Positions 10,660-23,239 of a stretch of DNA of 64,000 nucleotides are shown here, one piece after another (within the stretch, counting starts at the first letter, position 1; each line of letters begins with the position of its first letter). Below the pieces are notes generated by a model. That model had not been told where the DNA came from. It made no database searches and saw nothing but the letters and a program-made list of their open reading frames with translations. The translations under genes were made by a program, and so were the position numbers. This DNA is from Stagonosporopsis chrysanthemi (taxonomy: Eukaryota; Ascomycota; Dothideomycetes; Pleosporales; Didymellaceae): positions 62,001-126,000 of the forward strand of contig JAFISE010000042.1 of NCBI GenBank assembly GCA_022560025.1. Direction: 5' to 3'.

Positions 10660-12851
10660 TTAACTCGTGGTTGCCGTGTGGCTCTTCTTGCGACCGAAAA
10701 TGGTGCGCGTGCGGCTCTTGTCGCGAGACTTCTTTTCAGAGGTGTCCTTCTTCGTGGACCGTCCTGAACGGACGGAGCGAGAGTCGGAGGTGCTGGTAGC
10801 GTCATCGTTGTACTTGTCTTTGTAAATCCTAGTGGTGTGTCAGTGGTTTCGCAAAAGCAATGCAAAGAGGGCGCCACTTACCAGCTGTTTCCGACCATGC
10901 TCACTCCTTTTGCTTCAGCTGCGCGGTAGAACTTGGCCGCCTTCTTCATGTCCTTCTTGCAGCCAACGCCTTCGGCATAGCAGTAACCGGCTTCAACCAG
11001 AGCGTCAGGGTCGCCCCAATTCCCTGCAATTTCGTAACAGCGAAGCGCGAGCGCCTTGTCCTGGGCAGCGCCCCAACCGTTCATGTAACATTTGCCAAGC
11101 TCGTAGATTGCGACAGCGTACTGCGCACGATGTTGCTTCTTCTTGACAACGTCAGTAATTTGTCCTTGCTCGTCGTCTGCGATCTCAAGGTGCCCCGAGT
11201 CGACAGCGCGGCGCAGCCACTGCAGAGCCTCTGATTTGTTCTCACGCATGCCCCAACCGTGGCGGCAGGCAAGACCATACCAGAGCATAGCTTCGGGCAG
11301 CCCTCCACGAGCTGCCAACCGAAGATGGTAGGTGGACTTGAGAAGCTCGCCCTTTTCATGCAACTCGATGCCCATGTCGCAGTGCTGCTGCGCAGTGACC
11401 TCTGCAGCGCCAGCGGTGGCAGCGCGAATGGTGCTGTTGCTCGAAGTGAGAGAGGAAGCCTGTTGTCGGTCCTTGTCGAATGACCGAGGCGGCGACTCAG
11501 GGGAAGGCGGTCTCTGTTGTCCCTTAGACTGGTCCCAGGTGATGTTCTTCTTGAAGAAGTCATCGATGCCGATAGATTTACGATCGAGTTTCCTGCCTCG
11601 GGGCAAGTCGAAGGTTGTATGAATGTAGGATGGTGCCGGATTGGTGGATTCATCACCAGACCGACGGAAGTCCTCACTGGCCATGCTGACAGGGGTGTGA
11701 ACGGTGTCGTTGGCGTAGTTCGCAGCAGGGCCATCCGCGTACGAATTCTCGCACTTGAGGTTGCTGTCACAAGACGGTCTCATCAAGACGCTCTCATCCG
11801 AAGGTTGTCTTGACGGGATTTCGAGCGAAGTCCTCACACAATCAATGGAAGGCCGAGTACTCTGTCGGCTGATGGGCCTCGAGAAGTTGAAAGCGGGACG
11901 CGCGAGGTGCCCGCTAAGAGAGTGTTCTGAGGCTGCCGAGGGAGAGCGAGGCATGGCTGAAGTGGGTGTAAAAGGGGATTGGGCGCGGAACATGCTAGAG
12001 CTGGGCGACAGAGCTCTGTTGCGCGATATAGAATCATAGGAGCCACTCAGTGGTATATCATCAACCTCGTCAGAGCTATCTTGGAAAGACCTGATGCTTG
12101 GTGACAGTCTCGGAGAGAGTTGAGAATGGTTGCTTGCTTTTCGTGGGGGCAACAAGTTGGAGCGTGGGTGCGAGCGCGGCATCGAGTCGGATGACGGCTT
12201 CCTCTGGGGGCTCAAGAAGAATTGGGAAGTCGGTGTTGGACCAGACGGGCTGGTGGGCGTAGCCTCTCGGACACCGATGTGAGGTTCCACAAAGTCGGGC
12301 GAGTGCGACCTGGGGATGTCGAAATAGCCCGCGCCAGGACTGGTCTCGCCAATTGGGGCAAGAGGGCTGCGAGCAGGCAACGACTGGGCATATTCGGGCT
12401 CTTCGCTGCTGATCTCAGGGTGGATTGACTGATGTCTTTCTGACACGCGATGGCGAGGAGAGGCCTCGGCAGGGGACGCGACGGCGCCGCCGGTTGAGAT
12501 AGGGCCCAAGTCCTCGTTGGGGGAGCTGACGGTCGACGACAGCGAAGAAAAGTAGCCAGAGCGGTTGCCGAACTCGTTCTGGATGGTGAGCGGCGCCAGC
12601 CTGCTGAGACGGCGGCCGCTCTTGTCGGCTTGCTCGAAGCGCTTCGCGAGCAGGCGGCCCTGCAAGGCGAGGGCATCCAGGGGAGACAGTGCGGGTGGTG
12701 CATCGCCGGCGCGCGGGCTGGGGAGGTCGGCGAGAGAGAGGTTGCTCATGCTGGCGCTAGCGAGACTGGCGACGCTCGCATTGTTGCTGGGGGGGTCGTG
12801 AGAAAAGGAGCGCAGGCCGAGGGCGTTGGGGCGCTCGGGGCGGTCCACCAT
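10660..12851 (-). CDS. Sel1-repeat protein, Nif1/Dsf2-like
   Basis: Exons 10882-12851 and 10660-10828 (53-nt intron) encode 712 residues. The first ~470 residues are disordered and Ser/Pro-rich, with many S-P dipeptides suited to kinase control. A compact array of Sel1-like (TPR-related) repeats follows at about 490-655. It is marked by A-x-x-G-x-x-x-A-M-x-x-Y-G and A-x-x-x-Y-x-x-A-G-N-x-G-D-P-D-A type signatures. A basic Ser/Lys/Arg tail is added by the second exon. Fungal proteins of this layout include fission-yeast Nif1 (an interactor of the Nim1/Cdr1 kinase) and budding-yeast Dsf2; that assignment rests on architecture, so a cell-cycle scaffold role is an inference. The upstream region is unusually long (see 12852-15369). 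Confidence 0.85.
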
Positions 12852-15369
12852 GGCGGCGGGGAGGGAGTGGCAGGCGTGGTGTTTAGCAGGCGCAAGGATA
12901 TCGCATGGAGCAGAGTGGGCGGTGACGCTGGGCCGTCATGCGCGCAGCGGCGGGCGACTGGCGAGCCGGAGTCGAGCAGCGCAGGCGGGTTTTAGGGCCA
13001 CGGGCGCCAACACCGGAGCTGCGCTGGCTGGAGATGAGCAGGGAAAGCGGTGCCGGAGAGCGCGGCGGTGCAAAGGAGGGGTGCACTGGGGGGCGTTGTC
13101 GTCTGCTGGAGGGCGTGTCGATCAAGCGACATGGAAGGGGGGCCTGGGGAGCCAACGGCCGTGGCAGAGGGTATTGGGTGCTGGGAACTGGGAACTGGGA
13201 ACTGGGGGATTGCGTGTTTCGGGCGGGGGCAGCAGCGAAGGAGCGGTGTTCGACACGGCGGTCGACGAGGGCGACGGCAGGCAAGACACTCGAGGCCTCA
13301 GTCTGCGCTCACACAGTCCTGAGGAAACGGGCACGCACTCGGCGCGTGGGCGCGCCCACACTTTTGACCTCCTGAAGAGCCTTGGCAGGGCGGCGGCCGT
13401 GTGCATCAAACCAGCGCTGTCTGGGGAGCCCTCATTCTCATTGCGCATTGCGCATTGCACTAGGCACGCGCCAATCGGGATGCAGAGGGACCAGGCCCTG
13501 CATCGAAGCCCGTTGCGCCGTCGTTCTGCGACGCCCGCTGCGGCGTGCTATTCATGGCGCGCGATCAGCGCCCGCGGCACACCACCACGCGAGGCACCAC
13601 CACACTGCATGCGCTGCATGTCCTGCATGTCCTGCAGTGTTTCTTTGCCTGGCCCTCCTCACACACGCGCCGCGGTCTGCGCCGCTGCAGCAGCAGATGC
13701 CGTCGGGCTGCAGCGCGCGCTCTGGCGTTTCACTGACCTCCGTTTAATTCGCCCTGCGGCGGCCTGCCAGATTCGGGCCATAGCCGTTACCTGGTGGCAC
13801 CCACCGCGCGTAAACTGCAGGCTGGCGCTGTGCGGGAGTGGAGTCACGGCGGGTCCCATTGCGTTTGCGACAGCTGCAGCTCATCAAACTCACGAACGAC
13901 TGTTCCTCTGGCGAGCGCGCGAGCGCTGAAAAATTTCATTGCACGGCTGTCCCAGCGTCCACACTGGCTTGGCTGTCTGCTTCCATGCTTTTGCTTACTA
14001 GCCTTGTCAAATCAATAAACTTGCGTATTCGCTGCGACACCTTTCCTAATCGTTTGCAGCCTCCTACAAATAAGCTCCAGGATGCACGCGTAACGTGACC
14101 AATCATGAGTCGTGTGTAGTTGCGTTTCGCTCCAGACTGTCTTCAACGCTGATCTGCATTTCTGTCGGCACCCGGGTAGCAGCCAAGCTAAACATCGTCA
14201 GATTCGCTGCTTCGAGCGCCTGCGGCCGTCATGGCAATGTCCGCCTCACCCAGCAGTTGCAACTCCTGCAACTCCTGCGACTCGCTGGACTCGTCTTCAG
14301 GCCAACTATTCTCCATAAGATTGTTTGGGACCCACAATCCCACGACCTCCTATGTTACGCTGCCTCAACCAACGCACCAGGCCGTGTAAGGATGGTTCTG
14401 ACTCTCCTGCCAGCACTGATTATAACTGTTTGTTGTATTGATATTGATCTGTTCCTTGAGCACAGCCCTCCAAGCACGTGACACCTCCTGTCGCAGCCAA
14501 CAATATTCAAGTGTACTTGGTCGCCGGACTACAGGTACGCATGCCTCTGACTCAACACCCGGGCACGTTCCAGAACTCATTGTACCAATACGTTACACCG
14601 GCGAGTAGAAATGAGACCAGCAGCTCACATATCGTCCCACCATCTCTCTGTATTACCCTGCCCACGGCACGGACGGACCGCAAAAAAAAAAAGTGAATGC
14701 TTGAGTCTAAAGCAATAAGCACATTGTGATCGCAGCTTTCGGGGTCACAGCTGCAAAGCAACCTCAGTGTTATGCCCGAGATCGATGCTGATATAACACT
14801 CGGTATTATCTTAATCCTGGCTATAGGTTTTCGTCTCTTCCAGAGCTTGTTAAACAGATATTGGAATTCGTGACAAGGTGTTTTGCAATTCCAGCTCCGA
14901 GTCAAGTCCTCCAATATAGGTGTGTGAGTATATTCGCAATATCGGGCATATCAGTTCCTTGCTGGAGACATGCTTGCGGATGTGGGGATCACATTCACGT
15001 CCATCCGAGGTCTTGTGTATTACATTGTTTAATTCTTAGGTTGCACATCTGTGGATAGTTGTAGTAGGCAGTATACAGAACTCCTTGGCTCATGACATAC
15101 TTTGATATTTGGTACGCCTGCACCGTCTATACTCTGCGGTGACATCGCGTCGTCGTTCGGTAGTGCTCACGGTTAGTCCAAATCGAAGACCCCAAAACGC
15201 ATGGCGGACGCCGTGCAAAGGTGATACTATCTCCACGGTGCAGACAAAATATGCAATCAGAGCATTGTTGGTGGATCACACGAATTTCATATATCTACAG
15301 CATCACATTTTCGTCGCTGCGGAAATGCCCCCCGCGTGCCGCCGAGTAAGATTGCCATCATGTTTGCCT
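12852..15369. other. Long GC-rich upstream region with simple repeats
   Basis: About 2.5 kb without a supported gene. It lies upstream of the Sel1 gene and downstream of the DUF1776 gene. It contains three copies of GGGAACT (about 13176-13205), a CATGTCCTG repeat (about 13607-13637) and an A11 run (about 14681-14692). Long open frames on both strands at 12826-13929 have the low-complexity Arg/Ala/Gly composition expected of GC-rich non-coding DNA. It may carry a long 5' UTR or promoter. Confidence 0.5.
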
Positions 15370-16769
15370 TTATACAACAGCCTCGACTCTCTCCCACGAC
15401 TGCACGCTGTCCTCTAACTTTGGCTTGGATGTCGTGTCCAGCGAGACTCTTCTCAAACCCATCATCCAACCCACGAGAGAGTCTGGGACCCATGAACCTA
15501 CAAGTCCATAGGTTACGCTACCTCGGCCCACGCGCCAGACCGTGCGTGGCCGCTTCTGCGTCAGTGCGTCGAAGACCGCATTGTGCAGTTCGCGAAGCGA
15601 GGTGCCATGGCTGTTCTGGCCTAACAGCCCCCGGCGTTCCCCAATGCGCGTGTGGTTCACAAAGTTGCTAGCATACAGCTCCCTCGTTGCTGTGGGCCAG
15701 GCAAGTGGGCTCGGGGCTGTCTTGGTCTGGAGGTGGTGTTTCGGGCCAACGTTCGAGTAGTCGAACGTGCCGAGATGGAATTGCAGGACGTCAATGCCCA
15801 GGGTCCCGAGCTCGCCTCGTAATGTCGCAAGGAACCCCTCGAGCGCGGACACCACTGTGGTCTCGACTCCATGAAATGGCGGCCGTAATGACGCAACAAT
15901 GCTTGGTGTAAGCATGAGAACCCTTGATTTGAATTGGCAGATAGTTGGCAGTAGCGCTTGTGTCACCGCTATGGTATTCAGCACTTTGGCATTCAGTGCG
16001 TCAGACCATAGCTCTGGGTGGATCGTCTCTATGGGTCCTGAAGGAAAGATCAGATCTGGCACCAGGACGACGCCGCGTAGGTTTAGGTTGTGTGGGCTTG
16101 CGCCTTGAAAGGCAACGTGTGGCCTTGTGAGCATGGTGTTGAAGCGCTCCATGGCTTGCTGCGTGCCCATGGTGTCTACAACGTCCAGATGCAGCGGCCT
16201 GACGTCTGCTCTCGACTCGCCCAAGACCTGCTGCTCCTCGTCCATGCTCGAGCACACAATGTACACAATGAAGCCGCGGCGCTCGAGGTCCAGCGACAAC
16301 GACCGCGTGATGGGCGAATTGGGTGGCCCAGCAATCACGACGACCTCCCGCCTGGCTCCGTTGCTTGCTCGCCGTGCTCGCCTCTTACGGTTGTGTGACC
16401 TGTTCTGTCTCCATAGCATGTAGCTTCCTGTGCCGAAGAACGCGACGATGGCTGTGGTGAGCGCGCGGTTTCTCGACACCCAGTGCTGCAGTCGCTCGAT
16501 GTAGGCACCCGTCACCTGGTGCGATGGAGGTAGCGGCGGAGGCGGTCGCGCATACTCGGGCAGCCACTGCTCGGGGACGTGTCGCTTCACATAGCCGGCT
16601 ACGTTGGCAAAATGGCGGTCGCTAGCATCCCAGATCGAACTCGTCAGGCTCCGGACATCTTTGGTGTAGTCTGAAAGCTATCCTCGCTATCTGTCAGAGC
16701 AGTCGATTAATGGTGGGAGGGGAGAAAGGCACTTACCACATCCAAGAGATGGGAATCGTCATTAGACAT
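15370..16769 (-). CDS. DUF1776 family protein, degenerate short-chain dehydrogenase (Pbr1-like)
   Basis: Exons 16737-16769 and 15370-16677 (59-nt intron) encode 446 residues. The tiny first exon gives MSNDDSHLLDV, and splicing restores LSDYTKDVRSLTSSIWDAS. A single membrane anchor lies at about residues 82-98 (TTAIVAFFGTGSYMLW), followed by a basic patch. The rest is Rossmann-like, but the usual TGxxxGIG nucleotide loop is replaced by IAGPPNSPITRSL, so cofactor binding is doubtful. DUF1776 includes the yeast protein Pbr1 (YNL181W), a putative membrane oxidoreductase; the match here is from recalled family features. It is divergent from the Wss1-like gene. Confidence 0.82.
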
Positions 16770-17351
16770 ATTAATGAATCTGATGTATTCTTTCTATGTC
16801 TCAGCAAAAGAGCAATGAATAATGCGAGGTTGCTTCATCAGCCGGTAGGCTCCACTATACCTTTCGCTCTATCGATTAGCTACGTCAAAGAAGCGGCGCG
16901 CGTGCCCACGTGAGGTCTTGTTACGCCACCACCACGACGGCCGCTGCGTTGGGCTGCCTGAATCCTCTCGCCCCGTCGTGGAGCCAGAGGCTGCTGACTG
17001 CAGCAGATCAATAATTTCCCTTGCGTCGCTCGCTATATACGGAGCTGCGAAAGTTCTTAATTGTGCATAAGGACACCATCACGACTTAAGCTGCCCTCCA
17101 TGTCGCTCGCCAGCGACGCGTGAATATCTACGTGAGAGCTTACGTGGCCGAGCTCTGGAGCGTTGCCTCTTTACTTTCACTGTCGCGTTTGTTCAGCTTT
17201 CGCATGCTTGTCGGTGCTCATGTCGTCCTCACTCTTGCTGCACTTTTCAATTCCCACCTTTGTCTGAGCCGTCGATGAGTCTCAGCCCTGCCCACAACCG
17301 CCAAAACACAGCTCTTCGCCTGACTTGGCCGCCAAAATCTGCGACGACAAA
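16770..17351. promoter_or_regulatory. Divergent promoter region, DUF1776 and Wss1-like genes
   Basis: The 582-bp gap lies between two divergent start codons and includes both promoters. No specific factor site or RNA gene is seen. Confidence 0.5.
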
Positions 17352-18830
17352 ATGCGGGAGATTGATGCACATTTCGATGCGTACGAGCACCTGAAGCATC
17401 TACCAAGAGATGGAGAGGCGCTGCACATGCTCCGCAAGGCTGCGTCCATGGTCAAACCCATGATGCGAAAGCGAGGCTGGAAAGTCGGCACGTTGGCTGA
17501 GTTCTTACCAGACGAGCCGCAGCTGCTAGGTGAGTCGCTTTGAGCACCACAAGAGCTTTTGGCTGAGTATGAAATAGGCCTCAACATCAACCGCACAGAA
17601 AGAATTTTGATTCGGTTAAGATATCATCATGATTCTAGGCAGTTCTTGTCTATGGAGCAGGTTACAGATACTCTGCTGCATGAGCTTTCACATATCGTCT
17701 TCGGACCACACAATGCCGACTTCAACAACCTGTGGAATGAGCTCCGCGACGAGCACCAGTCGTTGCTTTTGAAAGGCTACACAGGCGAAAGTTTCCTCAC
17801 ACAGGGGCAAAAGCTCGGAGGTAGGCGCATACCGGTTGATGAGATGCGCCGTGCAGCCAGATCGGCCGCAGAGAAGCGGAAAGCTACCACCAACGCAAAT
17901 GCCGGCGGACATCGGCTAGGTGGTGCTCCCGCAGCTCGGGGTATTGACATGCTTAAGGTCATCTCAGAAGCAGCCACACGACGTACTAGCATTACTGAGG
18001 GTTGCGCGAGCGGCAGCGCTCAGGCTGGAAACTTATTGCAGCAACAAGAGCAGGACGGCTTCAGGACCGCCGCCGAACAGAACGACGGAAACGATGAGGC
18101 GATTGCACGAGCATTGCAAGATCTACTCTACGAAGAAGAGATGCTGAGGCTCGAAGAGCTCGGCGCACCAACCGGTGGCGGTGGCCTTGCTTGGGATCGA
18201 CAAAACGGACTACAATTTGATAGCAACCCGCCGTCTCGAACAGCGTCACCGGCGCCGACCGCATCGTCAAGGTTGAACTGGAGTAAAGAACACGGACTAT
18301 CTTCCATACCAGCAACGGGCACATCTCAACGGCCGGTCGGTTCGCGCGCGGTGTCCAATCCTACACCTGGGCGTCCTCTCTCCCGTCTCGTCACAGACAC
18401 GCTTCGAACTTCCTCTTCATCACGCACACAGCGTCCGAACTCGCGTCTGATCTCAGAAGAAGAGCAAGACCTCCGCAACAAACAGCTTCCTCCCACACCG
18501 CCACCTGCTTCTCCACAAGTACCGACCAACGCCAACGAATGGGCATGTCCACAATGCACACTCCACAATCCTCTAGAATTCCTACAATGCGGTGTATGTG
18601 GCCTCGAACAGCCACCGCAGCCAATTCCACAGCACAAGCGCTTTGGTCCTTCACATACAGCTCTCAGCCTGCCAGCTCCGCCGCCACAGTCAGGTCTGCG
18701 AGGGCCAGGTGCGACGCCCTTTGAGCCTGCAAAGGGCAGGATTGGGTGGAATTGTCTACAGTGTGGTACGTTTATGGAAAACGAGTGGTGGACCTGCTCT
18801 CTCTGCGGTACTATGAAGGTCGATTCTTGA
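17352..18830 (+). CDS. WLM-domain metalloprotease, Wss1-like (DNA-protein crosslink repair)
   Basis: Wss1 proteases cut proteins covalently trapped on DNA and act with SUMO and Cdc48. Exons 17352-17529 and 17578-18830 (48-nt intron) encode 476 residues. The start is the first in-frame ATG after an upstream stop and begins MREIDAHFDAYEHL. The WLM domain covers about residues 1-150. HELSHIVFGPH gives zinc ligands H94, H98 and H104 with catalytic E95. The middle is Ser/Pro-rich and includes an acidic helix that could bind SUMO or ubiquitin (inference). Two C-terminal RanBP2-type zinc fingers are visible: ACPQCTLHN...CGVCG at about residue 382 and NCLQCGTF...CSLCG near the end. The paired fingers are a normal fungal extension of the family. 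Confidence 0.92.
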
Positions 18831-19637
18831 GCAAAAGCGCTGTTCGAGTTGTCGATCCCAGGAGGCATAGGCCTCAGTTCTGCGCATTGGTTCGGGGTTC
18901 AGCACTATACATACGCCACTTCGTATCTCTGTTTATTCCTCAGTTTTCTTGATGGCAATGCATGGCGTGCAGCGGAGGATGGCAGAGAAGGCGGATGAGC
19001 CTGGCCTGTGATCCCTTACCAGGTACGATAAGATTTTTTGTATGGCAGCAGCGACTTTCCTATCCATGAAACACTTGGAATCGTCGCGTTAATCTATCTT
19101 TCACATTACTCCTCTATTCCACATCTGCCGCGAGACATTCTAGACTGTTTTGACATTTGCTCACAAACGCAGCGCGGCTTCTTCACATGGGAAATCATTT
19201 CTCCCACTACGCGGCAGCCACAGCTATGCTCTGTTTCTCTGGCCAACCTAAGAAATTGCACGTGCGTGCATATCTCTGCGAAAAGATGCCGATGGCCCAA
19301 AAAACACTGATCGCAAAGCTTGGAGGTGTGTGGAGTGTAAGCGTTCGTGCACAACGGCTGTGCTAGCTCAAGTTGATTTTCGATTGCGTCCTCTTCACAT
19401 TCGCACAGACGACACAACAATCGCTGTTTGGTTCACGATGATTGATCCAGCGCATCTGGTCGGTTGATGATTCAGTGCCACGTCCTGCTTGCGGGACCCG
19501 CTGCCTTCACCTTTCACCTCGGTGGTCACCCGGGCAACGGGCTAGTCTGTTGCGATACCGCCTCGCACTTCTACATCAGCACTCAAGTATCCCTGGACCT
19601 CCAACCTCAAGCTTGCCACACGACGTCTTCACACACA
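18831..19637. other. Intergenic spacer
   Basis: Holds the 3' flank of the Wss1-like gene and the promoter of the DUF7918 gene. No gene or RNA is recognised. Confidence 0.5.
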
Positions 19638-22600
19638 ATGCCCTTGCTCAAGGACCTCAATTGCACCATCGAGCTCTCAGGCGACCAAGAGTCTCTGCAA
19701 GAGCTTGGCACCGTCTATGGGGATGCCGTTGTCGAAACCTTCATTCCCGTGCCTAAAAAGCAGCAGAGTTTTACCGTCCACCTCTCGTCGAGAAATTTCA
19801 TCGCACCAGGTATCGCAATGTACGTCTTCATTGATGGAATCTACCAGTGCAACCGCAACAGACAGGACTTGAAGCTTCGCAGACCTCCCGATCGTCGCTC
19901 TCTCGTTGACTTCAAGGTCCGACAGAAGGAAGAGAGACAGAGGGACGGTTCTATGATTGCACGAGAATGGACCTTCGAGAAGCTTGATCATGGTAAGTTC
20001 AGTCAACATCCAATTGACGCACCTGTCCGAGTAGTTGTTGACTGTGTCTAGCTTCAGCGGACGGCGCACCAGATTCTTGTTCGCCAAACATTCTCGACAA
20101 CATCGGCTGTATCGAAGTAGTGGTCCTGCGCTGTGCCGGCACTCGTAACGCGAAGACAGCTGCGAATATGAACCTGGATGGTGCGACTGACTATCCTGAC
20201 TATCGATTCGGCCGCGACAGTAGATCTCGATCTGTAGCTTACGACGATCGTACCCCGTTCCTCAATCCTAAAGAGGACCGACATGGCTTGCTCCAATCTA
20301 GATCAATGTTTCGCTCACCGTACGCCGAGACAGCACACAGCCGTGAGAACGCTGGAAAGGGCCGTTCGCTCTACTCTGTGCCAGCTAGCCCTCGAACGCG
20401 TCCCCACCGAGATACACCAGCTCCTGCATTCCAGTACGGCAGCGGACCTCTCCCACCGCTTTCTAGAGCAGAATATCAGAAAGGTCACCTGGAAGGGACT
20501 ATGTCAGACATCATGTCAAGGGCTGCGCCTGCGGTTGATGCTGGTATGCTAGAACGTATTGTCACGGATGCCGTCAAGCGCGGAGTGGAGGAGTCAAGAA
20601 AGAACGAGAGGCCTGAGGGAGACCATCAAGCACACAGCTCACGTCATCACGAAGATGTAGAGAACTCCAGTCAGGTTCCTGGAGCTTGGCCAGTATCGCC
20701 TCGTCGTCCATCCCAGCATCCGTCTCAAAGTGCCAGCAGGCGCCACTCAAATCGCAGTGAATCGGGAACGCACGTCGCATGGGACAACGAACTTGAGTGG
20801 GACAAGCAGTCAAAGTCCGATGGCTGGAGTTCACCCGGCGGCAAGTTAGATTCTTGGGATACAGACGAGACGTGGTCAGGGAAGCCGCTGGAGGGCTGGG
20901 ATGAACATCGCCGAAGGTCGAAGTTCAAATCCCGCACTGTCAACGAGCCTCCTCCTCTCCTTCAGCAGTCCAGCGTCACAGATCGCGTCTCTCGGCATCA
21001 ACGGTCAAAACGCAGCAGCTCTAAAAGATCGCGACCTAGACCCCACTCTCACTGGATGGATCCAGCAAGATCATCCTCCGAGAACAGTAATGTCTTCGCC
21101 AACGCCGAAATACCCTCGGACTCCTCCACGTCTCCCAAAAGATCAGACTCTACGCTCAAGCCCTCGCATTCTCGCAGCCAAACCCAACCCTCGAGGGAGA
21201 AATATACTAGGACCAGCTCTCGCCATGAGCGCAGCGGTCTTGGCCCTTCACGGAGACCTTCGGTTGTGTTTGAGAAACGGCAGTTGTATCCGGCTGATGT
21301 ATACCACGCGCAATCGCCGTCAGTGCTGGTGACCAGCGCGCCAATAATGATACCAAGGCCCATGGCACATGTACTAGCAGACGTCCAATCCCGAAAACCG
21401 AGTGTCTATACCCAAGCGCCGACGTCTATCGCAGCACCGGCACCAACGTGGGGATGTGTGTCTGACAAGCTTCGTAAGAATAGTGCAGCTACGACTTTCT
21501 TGCCACCTGCTCCATTCAGCGTCATTGGCGGGAATGGAGAAGAACGCCGGCAGCCAAGTGGTTCTTCGTCGTCGTGGGAACTTACACATGAGGAGAACAC
21601 AAGGGTCAAGTCTGACGCCAGGGTCTCATCCTGGGGGCCAGGCGAAAAGGAGGACACGAAGAGCATCTGGGAAGGTGCTGACAATAAGACCACTGATTGG
21701 GACCAAGATCAGACACAGGGATGGGGCGCTAACATCAACGCGGAGCAGAAACATGGCGACTGGGACAGCGCTGAAAAGAGCAGTGGCGGATGGGACGTTC
21801 CAAATGCTGCGCAAGAGGCGACGGCCAACGCCTGGGATGATGCCGATAAAGACGATACCTGGAAGGAGACAGCCACAAAGGACGCAGCGGTTGGTGGCTG
21901 GGACGCGCACAGCGAACAGAACGGGTGGGCAAAGAACGATGCCATCAGCGTAAAGCAGAACGAAACCGCTGCTTTCCAGAACGACAGCGCCTGGCCCGGC
22001 GCACAGGAAACAAAAACAGCATGGAACCAGCCACCAGTCACCAATAACAACAACGCCTTCAACCCCGAAGCTAGCAACACCTGGGCCGCAGTACCACTCG
22101 CCGCCGACAAGCCCCCCAACCCTCCCCCACCCCCATCTCCTCCCAAACGCCACACCTCCAAATCCCTCTCCAAATACCGCCAACTCTCCTCCACCCCCTC
22201 AGCACCAAACCCCCACCTGCACTTCCCCCCACCACCCCCTCAGCACACCCTCCGCCCCACGCTCTCCTCCCGCGACAGCCCCGCCAACGCCCGCAAACCC
22301 CTCCACCACCACCTCGCGACCGTCCCCGCCTCGCCGGCGCACGCGCTGCCCCTCGCCGCCGCGCACGACAAAGGCATCCAGCACCAAGTCCTGGCCGGCC
22401 CGGGGACGGCGTACGGCCACGCGGTCAGCCGGCCCGAGTACATGGATAGCTTGGAGGAGCCGTACGCGGTGTTTCGGTTCAAGTATCGGAGTCGCAGTGT
22501 GCTGCGGGGGATGTTTGGGGCGGGGTGTTTGGGGAAGATGGGGGATAGGGAGGAGGAGTTGGAGGGGTTGGAGAGGGCGGAGTTGGTGAGGAGGTTGGTG

Positions 22601-22792
22601 GAGGTGCAGATGGGGGGGAGGGGGGAGGGGGAGGCGAGTGAGGCGAGTGGGAGTGGGAGTGCGAGTGCGAAGAGGGGGTTTACGGAGAAGTGGGTGAGTG
22701 AGCAGTCGAGGGGGAAGGAGGAGGGGAAGGGTGGGAGGAGGAAGCGCGAGGAGAAGGGGAAGGCGTTTGATCCGGAGACGGTGCAGTGGTGA
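19638..22792 (+). CDS. Large disordered DUF7918-type protein with Trp/Gly-rich region
   Basis: Exons 19638-19992 and 20052-22792 (59-nt intron) encode 1031 residues. The N-terminal ~160 residues form a compact domain (CTIELSGD..., FTVHLSSRNF, MYVFIDGIYQC, IGCIEVVVLRCAG) that fits the fungal DUF7918 fold; a late segment, YAVFRFKYRSRSVLR, is also shared by such proteins from memory. Between about residues 330 and 820 the chain is disordered, with more than 20 tryptophans, mostly in G-W, D-W or W-D contexts spaced 8-15 residues apart. The last ~100 residues are Glu/Gly/Arg-rich low complexity encoded by extremely G-rich DNA. Function is unknown. The tryptophan pattern resembles GW/WG Argonaute hooks, but this is only pattern similarity. 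Confidence 0.78.
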
Positions 22793-23239
22793 GGCCAGGC
22801 CATGCTATGTCAGGCCATGCCATGTCAGGCCAGGCTCGGCTTGTTCAGCTGATTGAGGAAGTGGGTTGTTTCTTTTTGCTCAGGATCGAACCCCTGCGGT
22901 GCGATTCAACACTTGTTCATTGTGGTATCATAGATCTGCTCCCATCTCTGTTCTCCCCCCTCTCCACCTCCCCCCTTTTTGCTTTCTCCTCCCTAGTCAG
23001 GGCCAGAAATGGAGACGAGAGAGACTTGCGCCCTCAGCCAACTTTTATCTACCCCCCACCCTCTCTCTCCACATCTCCGCAGTTCTGTGCACGGAGATTC
23101 GGGGCCGCTGAACGCCAGTGCTGTGTCGTGTCGTGTCTGGTTGTTTCCCCAATTCGATCCCAATAGATAAAACATAAAACGCCGGTGAAATGCTACACAC
23201 GTACACGTTGGTCCCAAAGAAACGCTGCGGACTGCTGGT
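22793..23239. other. Convergent 3' flanks with short tandem repeat
   Basis: Lies between convergent stop codons. GGCCATGC/CATGTCAG units repeat imperfectly at about 22793-22840. A tRNA-like fragment was considered here and rejected. Confidence 0.5.

Noticed and set aside
12826..13929. Plus-strand open frame of 367 codons
   Set aside because: It overlaps the start of the Sel1 gene antisense and is low-complexity Arg/Ala/Gly from GC-rich DNA, with no domain.
22861..22915. tRNA-like GGTTCGATCC box on the minus strand
   Set aside because: The T-arm does not pair properly, and no D or anticodon arm is found.
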